A stretch of DNA of 64,000 bases from Arthrobacter sp. Leaf337 (GTDB taxonomy: Bacteria; Actinomycetota; Actinomycetes; Actinomycetales; Micrococcaceae), in NCBI RefSeq assembly GCF_001423745.1, contig NZ_LMPC01000008.1, forward strand, positions 1-64,000, read 5' to 3'. The notes under the pieces are model-generated. The model saw only the letters and a list, made by a program, of their open reading frames with translations. It had not been told where the DNA came from and ran no database searches. The position numbers were made by a program, and so were the translations under genes. Positions 35,663 to 45,238 of this stretch are shown in pieces (the stretch's first letter is position 1; each line of letters starts with the position of its first letter).

Positions 35663-36781
35663 ATGATCATCGGCGTCCCCAAAGAGATTAAAAACAACGA
35701 ATTCCGCGTGGCCATCACCGCTGCCGGAGTCCACGAATTCCGCACCCACGGCCACACCGTGCTGGTGGAACGCGGCGCAGGCCTGGGCTCCGGAATCACT
35801 GACGAGGAATACGCCATCGCCGGCGCCGAAATCGTCATCGAGGCAGATGACGTGTGGGCCCGCGCTGACATGGTCATGAAGGTCAAGGAGCCCATTGCTG
35901 CGGAATACCACCGCTTCCGCAAGGGCCTGATCCTCTTCACCTACCTCCACCTGGCCGCCGAGCCGGAACTCACCGCCGAGCTCATCAACTCCGGCGTCAC
36001 CGCGATCGCCTACGAAACCGTCCAGGAAGGCCGCACCCTGCCCCTCCTGGCCCCGATGTCAGAAGTTGCCGGCCGCCTGTCCGTCCAGGTGGGCGCCACC
36101 TCGCTGATGGCACCCGCCGGCGGCAAGGGCGTACTGCTGGGCGGCGTCCCGGGCGTCCGCCCGGCCAAGGTCGTTGTGCTCGGTGCGGGCGTGGCCGGCA
36201 CCAACGCCGCCGCCATGGCCCTGGGCCTCGGCGCCGACGTCACCATCCTGGACATCAACATCAACCGCCTCCGCGAACTCGACGCCCAGTACCAGGGCCG
36301 GCTGAAGACGGTCGCGTCCAACAAGTACGAAATCGAAAAGTCCGTCGTCGACGCGGACCTCGTGATCGGCTCCGTGCTGATCCCGGGGGCCAAGGCACCC
36401 AAGCTGGTCACCAACGAACTCGTGTCCCGGATGAAGCCCGGCTCCGTCCTCGTGGACATCGCCGTGGACCAGGGTGGCTGCTTCGAAGACACCCACCCCA
36501 CAACGCACCAGGAACCCACGTACAAGGTCCACAACACCATCTTCTACTGCGTGGCCAACATGCCCGGGGCCGTCCCCAACACGTCCACGTACGCACTCAC
36601 GAACGTGACCCTGCGCTACGGCGTGGCCCTCGCCAACCTCGGCGTAAAGGCCGCGTTCGAGAAGGACCCCGCACTGGCCGCCGGCCTCAACATTGCCGCC
36701 GGCCACGTGGCGCACCACTCGGTCTCCGAAGCGCACAACCTGCCGCTCGTAGCCGACTGGCACGAACTGGTCTCCGCATAG
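35663..36781 (+). CDS. ald: Alanine dehydrogenase
   Basis: A 372-residue NAD-dependent enzyme that deaminates L-alanine to pyruvate and ammonia, or makes alanine from them. The N-terminus [17 protein letters not shown] and [11 protein letters not shown] are the family signature; KVKEP and HLAAEPELT give the substrate-side Lys and His; [24 protein letters not shown] is the NAD-binding signature. ATG 35663 follows AAG/GAG-like AAGAA weakly. Together with the PucR regulator it forms a nitrogen/carbon switch. Confidence 0.95.
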   Translation: MIIGVPKEIKNNEFRVAITAAGVHEFRTHGHTVLVERGAGLGSGITDEEYAIAGAEIVIEADDVWARADMVMKVKEPIAAEYHRFRKGLILFTYLHLAAEPELTAELINSGVTAIAYETVQEGRTLPLLAPMSEVAGRLSVQVGATSLMAPAGGKGVLLGGVPGVRPAKVVVLGAGVAGTNAAAMALGLGADVTILDININRLRELDAQYQGRLKTVASNKYEIEKSVVDADLVIGSVLIPGAKAPKLVTNELVSRMKPGSVLVDIAVDQGGCFEDTHPTTHQEPTYKVHNTIFYCVANMPGAVPNTSTYALTNVTLRYGVALANLGVKAAFEKDPALAAGLNIAAGHVAHHSVSEAHNLPLVADWHELVSA

Positions 36782-36797
36782 TCCTTAGTTCGTCCCG

Positions 36798-36881
36798 CTG
36801 CGCTGGACGACACACATCCTCGGCGTGCTCGCTCCTTCGTCGCTTAGACGCACGCTGCCGGATGTCTGTCGTTCAGCGCAG
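36798..36881. repeat. Cruciform-type 22-bp inverted repeat after ald
   Basis: Arms 36798-36819 and 36860-36881 match with 2 mismatches in 22 (CTGCGCTG, ACGACA and ACATCC blocks). A smaller CGGCGTGC/GCACGC pair sits in the 40-bp loop. It fills the 106 bp between the convergent ald and Gfo/Idh genes. T-rich sequence follows on the plus strand (GTTTTGG), so it may terminate ald; the shape also suits a REP-like element. Confidence 0.65.
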
Positions 36882-36887
36882 TTTTGG

Positions 36888-37976
36888 TTAAGCTCTATGC
36901 GTCGCCAGTTCGCGTGCCTTTTCTATTAATTTCAGGACCTCGATGGGGCCTGCAGGGTCTACTGGCAACGGCAGGGGCGAGCCGGTGCCGCCGTCGTGGA
37001 TCTTGTCCGCGAGGAGCCGGTAAAACTCCGGGTAGGCGCCGCGTTCAGTGGGCAGGCGGTCCAGGTGGCCGTCGCGGCCCAGGAGCCCCGCCCAGTCCTT
37101 GTCCTCGACTCCGTATTCGGGGTCGAGCGGGCTGCCGCCAGCCACGATGTAGGGCTCCTGCGGGTCGATGCCGTGCTTGGTGAAGCCGCCCTCGGAGCCC
37201 AAGAGCCGGTAGCGGGGTCCCTGCTGGGCGCAGAGCATGTTCATCCAGAGGTGGCTGACTACGCCTGAATCATGCTGCAGTGCCACGAACACGTCATCGT
37301 CGGTCTTTTCGCCCGGCCGCCGGGCGCGGAGTTCCGCGTGCGCCACCGTCGCCGGGCCGAACAGCTGCAGTGATTGGTCGATGAGGTGGGTTCCGAGGTC
37401 GAAGAGCACCCCGCCCCCGTCGTCCGCCGTGGCTTCCGCTTTCCAGGCCTTCGAGACCTCCGGGGACCAGCGTTCGAACCGCGACTCGAACCGGGTCACG
37501 CTGCCCAGCACGCCGCCTTCCAGCAAGCCCTTCACCGTCAGGTAGTCGCCGTCCCACCGGCGGTTCTGGAACACGGTCAGCACCCGCCCCAGCCGGGCGG
37601 CAAGCTCCAGGAGTTCCTGCCCCTCGGCGCTGCGCACCGCAAAGGGCTTGTCAACGACGACGTCGAGTCCCGCCTCCAGCGCGGCCTTCGCCAGCGGGTA
37701 GTGGGTGGCCGGCGGCGTCCCGAGGACCATCAGGTCAAGGCCATCGGCCAGCGCCAGGATGTCGGCAGGGGTGTTTACGAGCCGCGCGGCAGGGTAGGCG
37801 GCGGACGCCTCAGCCTGCCGGCCGGCGTCGGACGTTGAAATAACGTCCAGCGAATATGACGGATTGGCGGTGATCAGCGGCGCGTGGAACACGCGGCCGG
37901 ACAGGCCGAAGCCGGCGACCGCCGTCCGGATCGCGGGCTTGCTCGGGCCGGTGCCGGGGGTTGCTCCTGTGGTCAT
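36888..37976 (-). CDS. Gfo/Idh/MocA family oxidoreductase
   Basis: A 362-residue NAD(P)-dependent oxidoreductase. RTAVAGFGLSGRVFHAPLI is the N-terminal Rossmann motif, and AALEAGLDVVVDKPFAV gives the conserved KPF Lys. The C-terminal domain has DLGTHLIDQ, the usual catalytic Asp-His pair. Substrates in the family are sugars, inositols and their derivatives; none is indicated here. Start ATG 37976 is chosen over an upstream frame extension because of GGAACC at 2-7 nt and normal family length. Confidence 0.85.
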   Translation of the reverse strand: MTTGATPGTGPSKPAIRTAVAGFGLSGRVFHAPLITANPSYSLDVISTSDAGRQAEASAAYPAARLVNTPADILALADGLDLMVLGTPPATHYPLAKAALEAGLDVVVDKPFAVRSAEGQELLELAARLGRVLTVFQNRRWDGDYLTVKGLLEGGVLGSVTRFESRFERWSPEVSKAWKAEATADDGGGVLFDLGTHLIDQSLQLFGPATVAHAELRARRPGEKTDDDVFVALQHDSGVVSHLWMNMLCAQQGPRYRLLGSEGGFTKHGIDPQEPYIVAGGSPLDPEYGVEDKDWAGLLGRDGHLDRLPTERGAYPEFYRLLADKIHDGGTGSPLPLPVDPAGPIEVLKLIEKARELATHRA

Positions 37977-38060
37977 GGTTCCAACGCTACCCCCGCACGC
38001 CCGGAGGGGACGGCGAAGGCCGGCACCCTGCGTGAAGAGTTCGTGTGAACAGATCACGGG

Positions 38061-38079
38061 GATGCCGGCCCCCGGCGTC
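38061..38079 (-). terminator. Hairpin downstream of oppA
   Basis: GATGCCGG (38061-38068) and CCGGCGTC (38072-38079) form an 8-pair stem (one G-T) with a CCC loop, 19 bp after the oppA stop on the minus strand. No T-tract; moderate support. Confidence 0.4.
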
Positions 38080-38097
38080 AGTACTGTCAGGCTGCTG

Positions 38098-39807
38098 TTA
38101 CTTCTTTTCCCAGCCGAGGGTGGTCCAGTCCGGAACCTGGGACAGGCTCTTGAACAGGGACGGGCCGTAGTTGGCCAGGCCGGTGCGGACGAAGGAGATC
38201 TGCGGCCCGTTCATCACGACGCCCATGGAGAAGTACTTGGCCATGTGCTTCTTTTCAACTTCCATGGCTGCCTTGTTGCGCTCGGCGTTGTCCTCAATGC
38301 TGCTGAGTGCCTTGATCTCGGCATCCAGCTCGGCGTCGCCCAGTTCGTTCTCGTTGGTTTTGGAGTCGTAGAACTGCTTGACGGCGTCCGTTGCGTCGGC
38401 ACCCACGGTGTAGCCGGAGACGCTCAGGAAGAAGTCGCGGCTGCCCAGGACCTTGCCGAAGTCGGCAGAGGCGCGCTGGTCGATTCCCACGTCCATGCCG
38501 CCGGCCTGGAGCTGCTTCTGCAGGGTCTGCACGAACGCCAGGGTGGTGGGGTCGTCACCGAAGTTGCTGATCTTGAAGGCGGCCGGAACGCCGTCCTTCT
38601 CCATGATGCCCGCGGCATTGGGCTTGTAGCCGGCATCGGTCAGCACCTTCTTGGCTGCCTCTGCACCGGATTCCGTGGCCGGGTAGTTGTCCTGGTAGTA
38701 CTTGGAGAACGGCAGCAGCATCATGGAACCGGAGCTGGTTTCTTCCCAGTTCAGCCCGTTGAAGCGGACCTTGCGCAGGGCTTCGCGGTCTACGGCGGTG
38801 AAGATTGCCTTACGGATGGCGACGTCCGTGAGCGGAGCCTTCTGCGCGTTGAGATTCAGGCCGCCGGCGAACAGCCGCTGGCCGCGGCGGATCTCGGAAT
38901 CCTTGGTGCCGTCCAGCTGCTTGTACGGGGTGATGGTGTTCGCGGAAACGCCGTCAATCTCGCCGTTCTTGAAGGCGGCGATCGCGGCGCTGCTCTCCAG
39001 CTGGCGGAACACCACCTTGTCGAGGACGGGCTTGGTGCCCCACCATTTGTCGTTCTGCGCCAGGGTCACAGTCTTGGCGGCGCTGTCATACTTGTCCAGC
39101 TTGAAGGGTCCTGCCATCCACTCCGGGTGCATGTCGCCGGTGAAACCGGTGTTGAAGATCTCGGGAGTGTTCACGGCCGGGTGGATCAGGCCGGTGAAGA
39201 GGGCATCCAGCGGATAGACGGGCTGGGTGGTGGTGACCACCACTTCCTTGTCACTGGAACCGGCCTTGACGGAGTCAACGAACTCGTAGGCGCCGGAGCT
39301 GACGATGTCGATGTCCTTGTTTTCGCCCTTGAGCATGTTCCAGGTGTTCTGGAAGGCCTTGACGTCGATCGGCGTGCCGTCGTTGTACGAGGCTTTCTCG
39401 TTCACCTTGATGGTGATGGTCTGCTTGCCGTCCTTGACTTCGCTCTTGACGTCCTCGCAGAAGTCCTTGTTCGGAGTCGCTGTGCCGTCGAAGTCGAAGT
39501 TCCAGCAGCCCCAGGTGCCGGCCTGGTCGATGGGGCGGTGCAGTGCGGTGTTGTCCGCGCTGTTGCCGTTGTTGGAGAAGCCGTTGAAGTCCGGACCGAT
39601 GTTGCCCAGCGGAAGCGTCACGGTGCCGCCGGGTTCCAGGTCCTTGGCATCCTTGGCGTTTATGCTGATCAGCTTGGTGAGGTCACTGCCGGCGTCCTGG
39701 CCCTTGCCTGCGTCGGGACCCTTGGGAGTCCCGCCTCCGCCACAGCCGGTGAGCGCGAGCGCTGCCGCCACAGCGGCCACCCCGCCAATCTTGGTCAGAT
39801 TCTTCAT
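38098..39807 (-). CDS. oppA: Peptide ABC transporter substrate-binding lipoprotein
   Basis: A 569-residue family 5 solute-binding protein. Signal peptide MKNLTKIGGVAAVAAALALTGC ends in lipobox LTGC with Cys22, so it is lipid-anchored outside the membrane. Peptide or dipeptide binding is the typical role; the mature part follows the SBP_bac_5 pattern (WAGPFKLDKY-type, ATP-independent). It is the last gene of the opp operon, 53 bp after oppDF, with its own AGGGAAAAC-type ribosome site. Ligand, such as peptides or nickel-like compounds, is not defined. Confidence 0.88.
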   Translation of the reverse strand: MKNLTKIGGVAAVAAALALTGCGGGGTPKGPDAGKGQDAGSDLTKLISINAKDAKDLEPGGTVTLPLGNIGPDFNGFSNNGNSADNTALHRPIDQAGTWGCWNFDFDGTATPNKDFCEDVKSEVKDGKQTITIKVNEKASYNDGTPIDVKAFQNTWNMLKGENKDIDIVSSGAYEFVDSVKAGSSDKEVVVTTTQPVYPLDALFTGLIHPAVNTPEIFNTGFTGDMHPEWMAGPFKLDKYDSAAKTVTLAQNDKWWGTKPVLDKVVFRQLESSAAIAAFKNGEIDGVSANTITPYKQLDGTKDSEIRRGQRLFAGGLNLNAQKAPLTDVAIRKAIFTAVDREALRKVRFNGLNWEETSSGSMMLLPFSKYYQDNYPATESGAEAAKKVLTDAGYKPNAAGIMEKDGVPAAFKISNFGDDPTTLAFVQTLQKQLQAGGMDVGIDQRASADFGKVLGSRDFFLSVSGYTVGADATDAVKQFYDSKTNENELGDAELDAEIKALSSIEDNAERNKAAMEVEKKHMAKYFSMGVVMNGPQISFVRTGLANYGPSLFKSLSQVPDWTTLGWEKK

Positions 39808-39860
39808 TGTTTTCCCTTCATTTTTTGGTGCGAGAGTTGGTGCTTTGGGGATCGGGCAAG

Positions 39861-42140
39861 TTAGGGGCTGTCGTGGACAACGAGCATGTCCGCGTCGAGT
39901 TCACCGTCCGGGAAGAAGCAGGCGAACTGTTGGTCGGCGTCCTGGGCAAACGCCCGGGCCCCGGCCGGGGACGCCTGCGGGGACGCGGTCTGCGGAGAAG
40001 CGACCGGTTCCAGCGGCGGCTCAAGGGTGAGGCATTTTTCCTGCTTCGCCGCGGGGAGCGCGGCAAACACCGGGCAGCGGGTGGCGAAGTTGCAGCCCTT
40101 TGGCGCATCAAGCGGCGACGGGAGGTCTCCTTGCAGGATGATGCGTTCGCGGGTTCGTTCCAGCTGCGGGTCAGGCACCGGGATCGCGGACAGGAGTGCC
40201 CGGGTGTAGGGGTGGCGCGGGTTGTCGAACACGTTGTCCACGTCGCCAATTTCCACGATCTTGCCCAGGTACATCACTGCCACCCGGTTGGAGATGTGCC
40301 GCACCACGGAAAGGTCATGGGCCACCATGAGGTAGCTCAGGCCGAGTTCAGCGCGGAGCTTGTCCAGGAGGTTGATCACGCCGGCCTGAACGGAGACGTC
40401 CAGGGCGGACACGGGTTCGTCGAGGACCACCAGCTTGGGGTTCACGGCAAGCGCGCGGGCGATACCGATGCGCTGCCGCTGGCCGCCGGAGAACTGGTTG
40501 GGGAACCGGTTGACGTGGTCCGGCTGGAGGCCCACCAGTTCCATCAGTTCCATGATCCGCTTCCGGATGGCGGGCTTGTCCATGCCGGCGTTTTCGAGCG
40601 GCTCGGACAGGACCTCAAAGACGGTGAAGCGCGGGTCCAGTGCCCCGGTGGGATCCTGGAACACCATCTGGAGTTCCTTGCGCATGGCGGTTTTCGTCCT
40701 GGCGTCGGAGGCCGCCTTGTTGCTCAGCCCGCCGATGGTCACCTCGCCGTCCTGGTCCTTGTGGAACTCCATGATTTCCAGCAGCGTGGTGGTTTTGCCG
40801 CAGCCGGATTCACCCACGATGGAGAAGCATTCGCCCTCGCGGATGTCGAAGCTCAGCCCGTCCACGGCCTTCACGGTGCCGATCCGGCGCTTGATGAGCG
40901 AGCCCTTCAGGAGCGGGAAGTGCTTCCTGACGTCCCTCAGTTCCAGGACTTTCCTGCGCTCAAGCCGCGGGACGGCATCGAAACGGGAGACCGGTACGGC
41001 CGGGGCGTGGAAGATCTCGTGGACATCCACTTCGGCGCCCAGTGAGTCGGTCTTGATGCAGGCCGCCTTGTGGGCGCCGCTGCCGGCAATGCCGTTTCCC
41101 GCTCCCCGCGGGCCGCTGACCGGCCACAGCTCCGGTTCCCCCTGCAGGCAGGAGTCGCTCACGAGCGGGCAGCGCGGGGCGAAGGAGCATCCGGTGGGCT
41201 CGTGGATCAGGTTCGGCGGGATGCCCTCGATGGGCACCAGGGAGGCCTTTTCCGCAATGTCCACGCGGGGCACCGCGCCCAGCAGTCCCATGGTGTACGG
41301 CATCCGCGGGCTGTAGTAGATGTCGTCCACGCTGCCGGTCTCCACCGGCTTTCCCGCGTACATCACCATGATGTCGTCCGCCATGCCGGCCACCACGCCA
41401 AGATCGTGCGTAATCATCACGACGGCGGCGCCGGTCTCCTCCTGCGCTGTGTGCAGCACCTCAAGGACCTGCGCCTGGATGGTGACGTCCAGCGCCGTCG
41501 TCGGCTCATCCGCGATGAGCACGCGCGGGTTGTTGGCGATCGCGATCGCGATCATGACGCGCTGGCGCATGCCGCCGGAAAACTCGTGCGGGAACGCCTT
41601 CAGGCGGTCCTTCGGGCTGGGGATGCCCACCATGCCGAGAAGTTCGACGGCGCGGGCTTCCTTGGCCTGTTTGCTCATCTTCGGGTGGTGGACCGTTAGT
41701 GCCTCGATGATCTGGTGGCCCACCGTGTACACCGGGGTCAGGGAGGAGAGCGGGTCCTGGAAGACCATGGCGATGTCGTTGCCACGGAACCGGCACATGG
41801 CCTTGTCGCTGAGTCCCAGCAGTTCCTTGCCGTTCAACCTCACTGACCCGCTGATTTCGGCGGTGGTGGGCAGCAGGCCCATGATGGCCAGGGAGGTCAC
41901 GGATTTGCCCGAACCGGACTCGCCCACGATGCCGAGCGTCTTGCCCGGCAGGAGGTCGAAGTCGACGCCGCGGACGGCGTGGACCACGCCGTTCTCCGAG
42001 TTGAACCGGACGTTCAGGTCCCGGACGGAGAGGACGGCGCCCGCCGGGGCATCACCTGCGGCATGCAGCCCGGCGACGTGCAGGCGCTCCGCCACGGAAT
42101 CGGCGGGGCGCTCTGTGCTGGCGGTGGTTTCGCGGCTCAT
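39861..42140 (-). CDS. Peptide ABC transporter, fused double ATPase
   Basis: A 759-residue protein joining two Opp/Dpp-type ATPases (OppD-like and OppF-like). First ATPase: Walker A GESGSGKS (73-80), signature FSGGMRQ (187-193), Walker B VLIADEP (207-213), and the cysteine-bearing oligopeptide tail GCSFAPRCPLVSDSC. Second: Walker A GESGCGKT (443-450), signature FSGGQRQ (550-556), Walker B LVVLDEP (570-576), and a second tail GCNFATRCPVF. A linker of about 80 residues is between. It overlaps oppC by 4 bp. Fusion is common in actinobacteria. It powers import by oppB-oppC. Confidence 0.93.
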   Translation of the reverse strand: MSRETTASTERPADSVAERLHVAGLHAAGDAPAGAVLSVRDLNVRFNSENGVVHAVRGVDFDLLPGKTLGIVGESGSGKSVTSLAIMGLLPTTAEISGSVRLNGKELLGLSDKAMCRFRGNDIAMVFQDPLSSLTPVYTVGHQIIEALTVHHPKMSKQAKEARAVELLGMVGIPSPKDRLKAFPHEFSGGMRQRVMIAIAIANNPRVLIADEPTTALDVTIQAQVLEVLHTAQEETGAAVVMITHDLGVVAGMADDIMVMYAGKPVETGSVDDIYYSPRMPYTMGLLGAVPRVDIAEKASLVPIEGIPPNLIHEPTGCSFAPRCPLVSDSCLQGEPELWPVSGPRGAGNGIAGSGAHKAACIKTDSLGAEVDVHEIFHAPAVPVSRFDAVPRLERRKVLELRDVRKHFPLLKGSLIKRRIGTVKAVDGLSFDIREGECFSIVGESGCGKTTTLLEIMEFHKDQDGEVTIGGLSNKAASDARTKTAMRKELQMVFQDPTGALDPRFTVFEVLSEPLENAGMDKPAIRKRIMELMELVGLQPDHVNRFPNQFSGGQRQRIGIARALAVNPKLVVLDEPVSALDVSVQAGVINLLDKLRAELGLSYLMVAHDLSVVRHISNRVAVMYLGKIVEIGDVDNVFDNPRHPYTRALLSAIPVPDPQLERTRERIILQGDLPSPLDAPKGCNFATRCPVFAALPAAKQEKCLTLEPPLEPVASPQTASPQASPAGARAFAQDADQQFACFFPDGELDADMLVVHDSP

Positions 42141-43108
42141 TTGTTCCTCTTCCGTGCAGTCTTCTTGGCGCTGCCAACGGAGCTGGAGCTGGGGTCGAAG
42201 GCATCGCGCAGGCCGTCATTCATCATGGCCAGCGAACCGGTCAGCAGGAACATCACCACGAGCGGAACCCAGAACATCCAAGGGAACGTCTGGACCTGGG
42301 AGGTTGCCTGGTTGATGAGGACGCCGAGGCTGACATCAGGGACCTTGATGCCGATGCCGATGAAGGAGAACGCGACTTCGGCCAGGATGGCGCCGGTGAC
42401 GCCGCGGGTGACGTCCAGGACCAGCAGCGATCCGATGTTGGGGACCAGGTGCCGCCAGACGATCCGGCGGGCCGGGATGCCCATGTACTGGGCGGCCTTG
42501 ACGAAGTCCCGCTGCATGAGCGACATCGAAAGGGAGCGGATCAGGCGGGCGGTGCCCATCCAGCTGAAGACCAGGAGCACGATGATCAGCAGAAGCCAGC
42601 TGGGCAAGTTTTCCCGGAGCCCGTTGCCGCCGCCGCTGGTGGCGACCGCCACGACCAGCAGTGCCGGCATCATGATGAGGGCCTCGAGGACGAAGAGCAT
42701 GACCTTGTCCACTTTGCCGCCGAAGTAGGCCATGGTGCAGCCGTAGACGGCGGCGATCAGCACCGAGACCAGGCCGACCACCAGGCCGATGAGGATGGAG
42801 ATCCGGGTGCCTTCAACCATCAGGGCGTAGAGGTCGATGCCGGCCTGGGACGTACCCAGGAGGTGTTCACCGGACGGCGGCATGCCGATGTTGAAGGGGT
42901 CGATGGTTTCTTTGTCCCAGGGGGAGAGGAAACCGCCCACGAAGGAGAAGACCGTGAGGGCGAGGAAGATGACCAGGCCGGCCACGGCTGTCTTGTTCCG
43001 CAGGAAGCGCCGCAGGATGATCGCGGACTTGGCGATCACGACGTCGTCGTTCTCTATCCTTGCTTCCTCGGCAACGGCGGCGGGGTCGATCGCGTTCAGG
43101 TTGGTCAT
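42137..43108 (-). CDS. oppC: Peptide ABC transporter permease, OppC-like
   Basis: A 323-residue permease with about six helices and the BPD transporter EAA-like loop in YMGIPARRIVWRHLVPNIGSLL. The N-terminal OppC_N segment reads RRFLRNKTAVAGLVIFLALTVFSFVGG, then HLLGTSQAGIDLYALMVEGTRISI. I chose ATG 43108; the frame to the left is not coding. It follows oppB by 2 bp and overlaps the ATPase gene by 4 bp (ATGA). Confidence 0.92.
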   Translation of the reverse strand: MTNLNAIDPAAVAEEARIENDDVVIAKSAIILRRFLRNKTAVAGLVIFLALTVFSFVGGFLSPWDKETIDPFNIGMPPSGEHLLGTSQAGIDLYALMVEGTRISILIGLVVGLVSVLIAAVYGCTMAYFGGKVDKVMLFVLEALIMMPALLVVAVATSGGGNGLRENLPSWLLLIIVLLVFSWMGTARLIRSLSMSLMQRDFVKAAQYMGIPARRIVWRHLVPNIGSLLVLDVTRGVTGAILAEVAFSFIGIGIKVPDVSLGVLINQATSQVQTFPWMFWVPLVVMFLLTGSLAMMNDGLRDAFDPSSSSVGSAKKTARKRNK

Positions 43109-43110
43109 GG

Positions 43111-44097
43111 CTACTGCACCCGCACTCTCGGGTCGACAAGGGTAGTGGCGAAGTCCGCGAGGATCGCGCCGATGGCGAAAATCACGGAACCGTACGCGAG
43201 GGTGGCTGTGGCCGCGTTGACGTCCTGCAGGGCGATGGCGTCGATGCTCCACGAACCGACACCCGGCCAGGCGAAGATCTTCTCGGCAAAAAAGCCGCCG
43301 GCGAAGATGGCCGGGATGGTGAAGGCGATGCTTTGCGCGACCGGGATGAACGAGACGCGCAGGGCATGGCGGGCGATGGCCTGGTTTCGGGTGAGCCCCT
43401 TGGCCCGGGCTGTGCGGACGAAATCCGCGTTGACGTTGTCCAGCAGGTACTGGCGCTGGGCGATCTGGTACGTGCCCCAGCCCACCAGGGTGATGGCCAG
43501 CGTGGGCACCGTGTAGTGGGCCACCATGTCGACGAACTGGACCCAGGCGCTGCCTTCCAGCCCGGGTGTGGAAATGCCGGTGACGAAGAAAATCCGTTCG
43601 CCGATGGTTTCGTTGACGTTAATGGCGCCGAGCTGCACGAGGAAGTAGGCGATCGGCGCAGGCACGATGTACACGAGGTAGCTGTAGGACGTGATCACAC
43701 GGTCCTGGAACTTGTACTGCCGGGCGGCGGTGTACACACCCAGCGCAACCCCGATGACGAGGGTCAGGACGATGGAGGCCAGGAACAGCCGGGTGGAAAT
43801 CCACACGCGGTCGCCGAACTCGGCGTTGATGAAGGCGCCGTTGGGGCTTCGCCCCCAGTCCCAGCGCGTGACGACTGCCGTGAGCCAGTCAACGTAGCGT
43901 TCCCAGGGGCTGAGCGTCGGGTCAAGGCCCTTGAGCCGGAAGGAGTTTGTCACCTGCTCCGGCGTCGGCCGTGGAATGCGTTCCTGTTCCAGCAGCGCGG
44001 GCTGAAGCGTACTGACGGCAAGGAAGTACCCCGCCGTCGTAGTCAGGAAGATCATGAGCAGGTAGGTGGCTGCCCTTTTGGCGAGGTAACGGAACAT
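43111..44097 (-). CDS. oppB: Peptide ABC transporter permease, OppB-like
   Basis: A 328-residue inner-membrane permease with an N-terminal helix (YLAKRAATYLLMIFLTTTAGYFLAV), then about five more helices and the DPP/OPP permease motif ARAKGLTRNQAIARHALRVSFIPV. First gene of the operon. ATG 44097 has only AGG upstream at distance 7; an in-frame TAG is 6 nt further left, ending a possible leader frame that could couple translation. Confidence 0.92.
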   Translation of the reverse strand: MFRYLAKRAATYLLMIFLTTTAGYFLAVSTLQPALLEQERIPRPTPEQVTNSFRLKGLDPTLSPWERYVDWLTAVVTRWDWGRSPNGAFINAEFGDRVWISTRLFLASIVLTLVIGVALGVYTAARQYKFQDRVITSYSYLVYIVPAPIAYFLVQLGAINVNETIGERIFFVTGISTPGLEGSAWVQFVDMVAHYTVPTLAITLVGWGTYQIAQRQYLLDNVNADFVRTARAKGLTRNQAIARHALRVSFIPVAQSIAFTIPAIFAGGFFAEKIFAWPGVGSWSIDAIALQDVNAATATLAYGSVIFAIGAILADFATTLVDPRVRVQ

Positions 44098-44457
44098 GTC
44101 TGCCTAGCTCCGGATCGCCGGTGCCAGTTCCGCGCTGCGCAGTGACGGCGGCGCCTCGGAGGAGCCGTCCCGGGCCGGTGTCATATCAGCATTCACAGCA
44201 GGTGATCCTTCCGTCAGCTCCCGGACCGGCAGGGGTTCCGCCGCCGATCCGGGATCATGGCCAGCGGGTGTCTGGCCGTCCGCGGGCCCTTGGGCCCTTG
44301 TCCTTGTGGACTATGTTGCGGGTCACATTCCAGAGGAAACTACCACATATGGGGAACCCTCCACGGTGCCTAAAAGCGGAAACGCGGGCGTCCTGTACCA
44401 GATCGTTATGAATAAATCACGAGGATGGATTTGACTGGCCGGACGGTGTGCCATGGA
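44098..44457 (-). promoter_or_regulatory. Promoter/leader region of the opp operon
   Basis: This 360-bp gap between oppB and the upstream TetR gene holds the opp promoter. The minus strand has a possible 30-codon leader frame from GTG 44196 to TAG 44104 (starting MNADMTPARD, with AAGGA 9 nt upstream) which ends 6 nt before the oppB ATG in the same frame. Further upstream, TTATTCATAA near 44408-44417 is AT-rich and could be the -10 region. No other gene seen; frames on the plus strand are unlikely. Confidence 0.3.
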
Positions 44458-45111
44458 CTAGCCTTCGTCCGGCCGGGATGCGCTGTCCTGGCGGGGGGCG
44501 CCTCCGGGACAGCTGACCACGCGCGTGACGAGCTCGCGCCATGATTCCGCGAGCCGCTCCGGAGCCACATGGTGGACCCGCACCGCGTACAGCAGCCGCT
44601 CGGGGTCCAGGGTTGAGCTCAGCGACATCGCCATCAGCCAGGGATCGGCGGTGACTCCGGCGGCCCGCAGGAGCATTTCGATGTGCCGGTGCCATAGAAC
44701 GGCGGCCGGTACGTCGTAGCGGTTGTAGGCGGAGGCGTCCGCGGCCCGGGCCAGCTCGCCAAACTCCAGCACGTAGGCAATGCGTTCCGCTCCGAACGCT
44801 ACAAGCCGGTCCAGCGGCGGCGCCCCCGGGCCCAGGGGCGGGGGCCCGAACATGAACCGGCCCTGGAATGCGGCCTCCGAGTCGCTGAGCAGCGTCATCA
44901 TGAGCCCCGCCCGGGAACCGAACCGCCGGAAGACTGTGCCTTTGCCGACGCCGGCGCGTTCGGCCAGCCTGTCCATGGTGAGCCCGTCCGCGCCGCACTC
45001 CTCAATGAGTTCCCGGGCAGCCTTGAGCAGCAGCTCCCGGTTGCGGGCGGCGTCGCTGCGTTCCGCTTCCCCGCCGAGCGGCGATCCGGAGCGGATTGGG
45101 ATGAGGCTCAC
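44458..45111 (-). CDS. TetR family transcriptional regulator
   Basis: A 217-residue regulator with an Ala-rich, arginine-rich HTH: DAARNRELLLKAARELIEECGADGLTMDRLAERAGVGKGTVFRRFGSRAGLMMTLL. It is divergent from the FMN reductase gene with a 127-bp gap that contains a CGGAC...GTCCG inverted repeat over a probable promoter. It very likely represses that gene. The inducer may be an electrophile, quinone or drug; not shown. Confidence 0.85.
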   Translation of the reverse strand: MSLIPIRSGSPLGGEAERSDAARNRELLLKAARELIEECGADGLTMDRLAERAGVGKGTVFRRFGSRAGLMMTLLSDSEAAFQGRFMFGPPPLGPGAPPLDRLVAFGAERIAYVLEFGELARAADASAYNRYDVPAAVLWHRHIEMLLRAAGVTADPWLMAMSLSSTLDPERLLYAVRVHHVAPERLAESWRELVTRVVSCPGGAPRQDSASRPDEG

Positions 45112-45141
45112 AAGAAATATTCTAGCCCCGGGAATAATATC

Positions 45142-45155
45142 CGGACCGCAGTCCG
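45142..45155. promoter_or_regulatory. TetR operator candidate between TetR and FMN reductase genes
   Basis: CGGAC (45142-45146) and GTCCG (45151-45155) are perfect inverted 5-mers with 4 bp between. AATAAT at 45133-45138 beside it resembles a -10 element, so a bound repressor would cover the start of transcription. Confidence 0.5.
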
Positions 45156-45238
45156 TTTAGCATGGATGAAGGCACCAACAGCCTCCGCAAACCAACCAGC
45201 CGGCGGATCCCTCCCGCGGCCAGACACAAGGAGTTCAA

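Noticed and set aside
37470..37500. GTTCGAA-like tRNA T-loop motif
   Set aside because: It lies inside the Gfo/Idh/MocA gene, and no cloverleaf can be formed around it.
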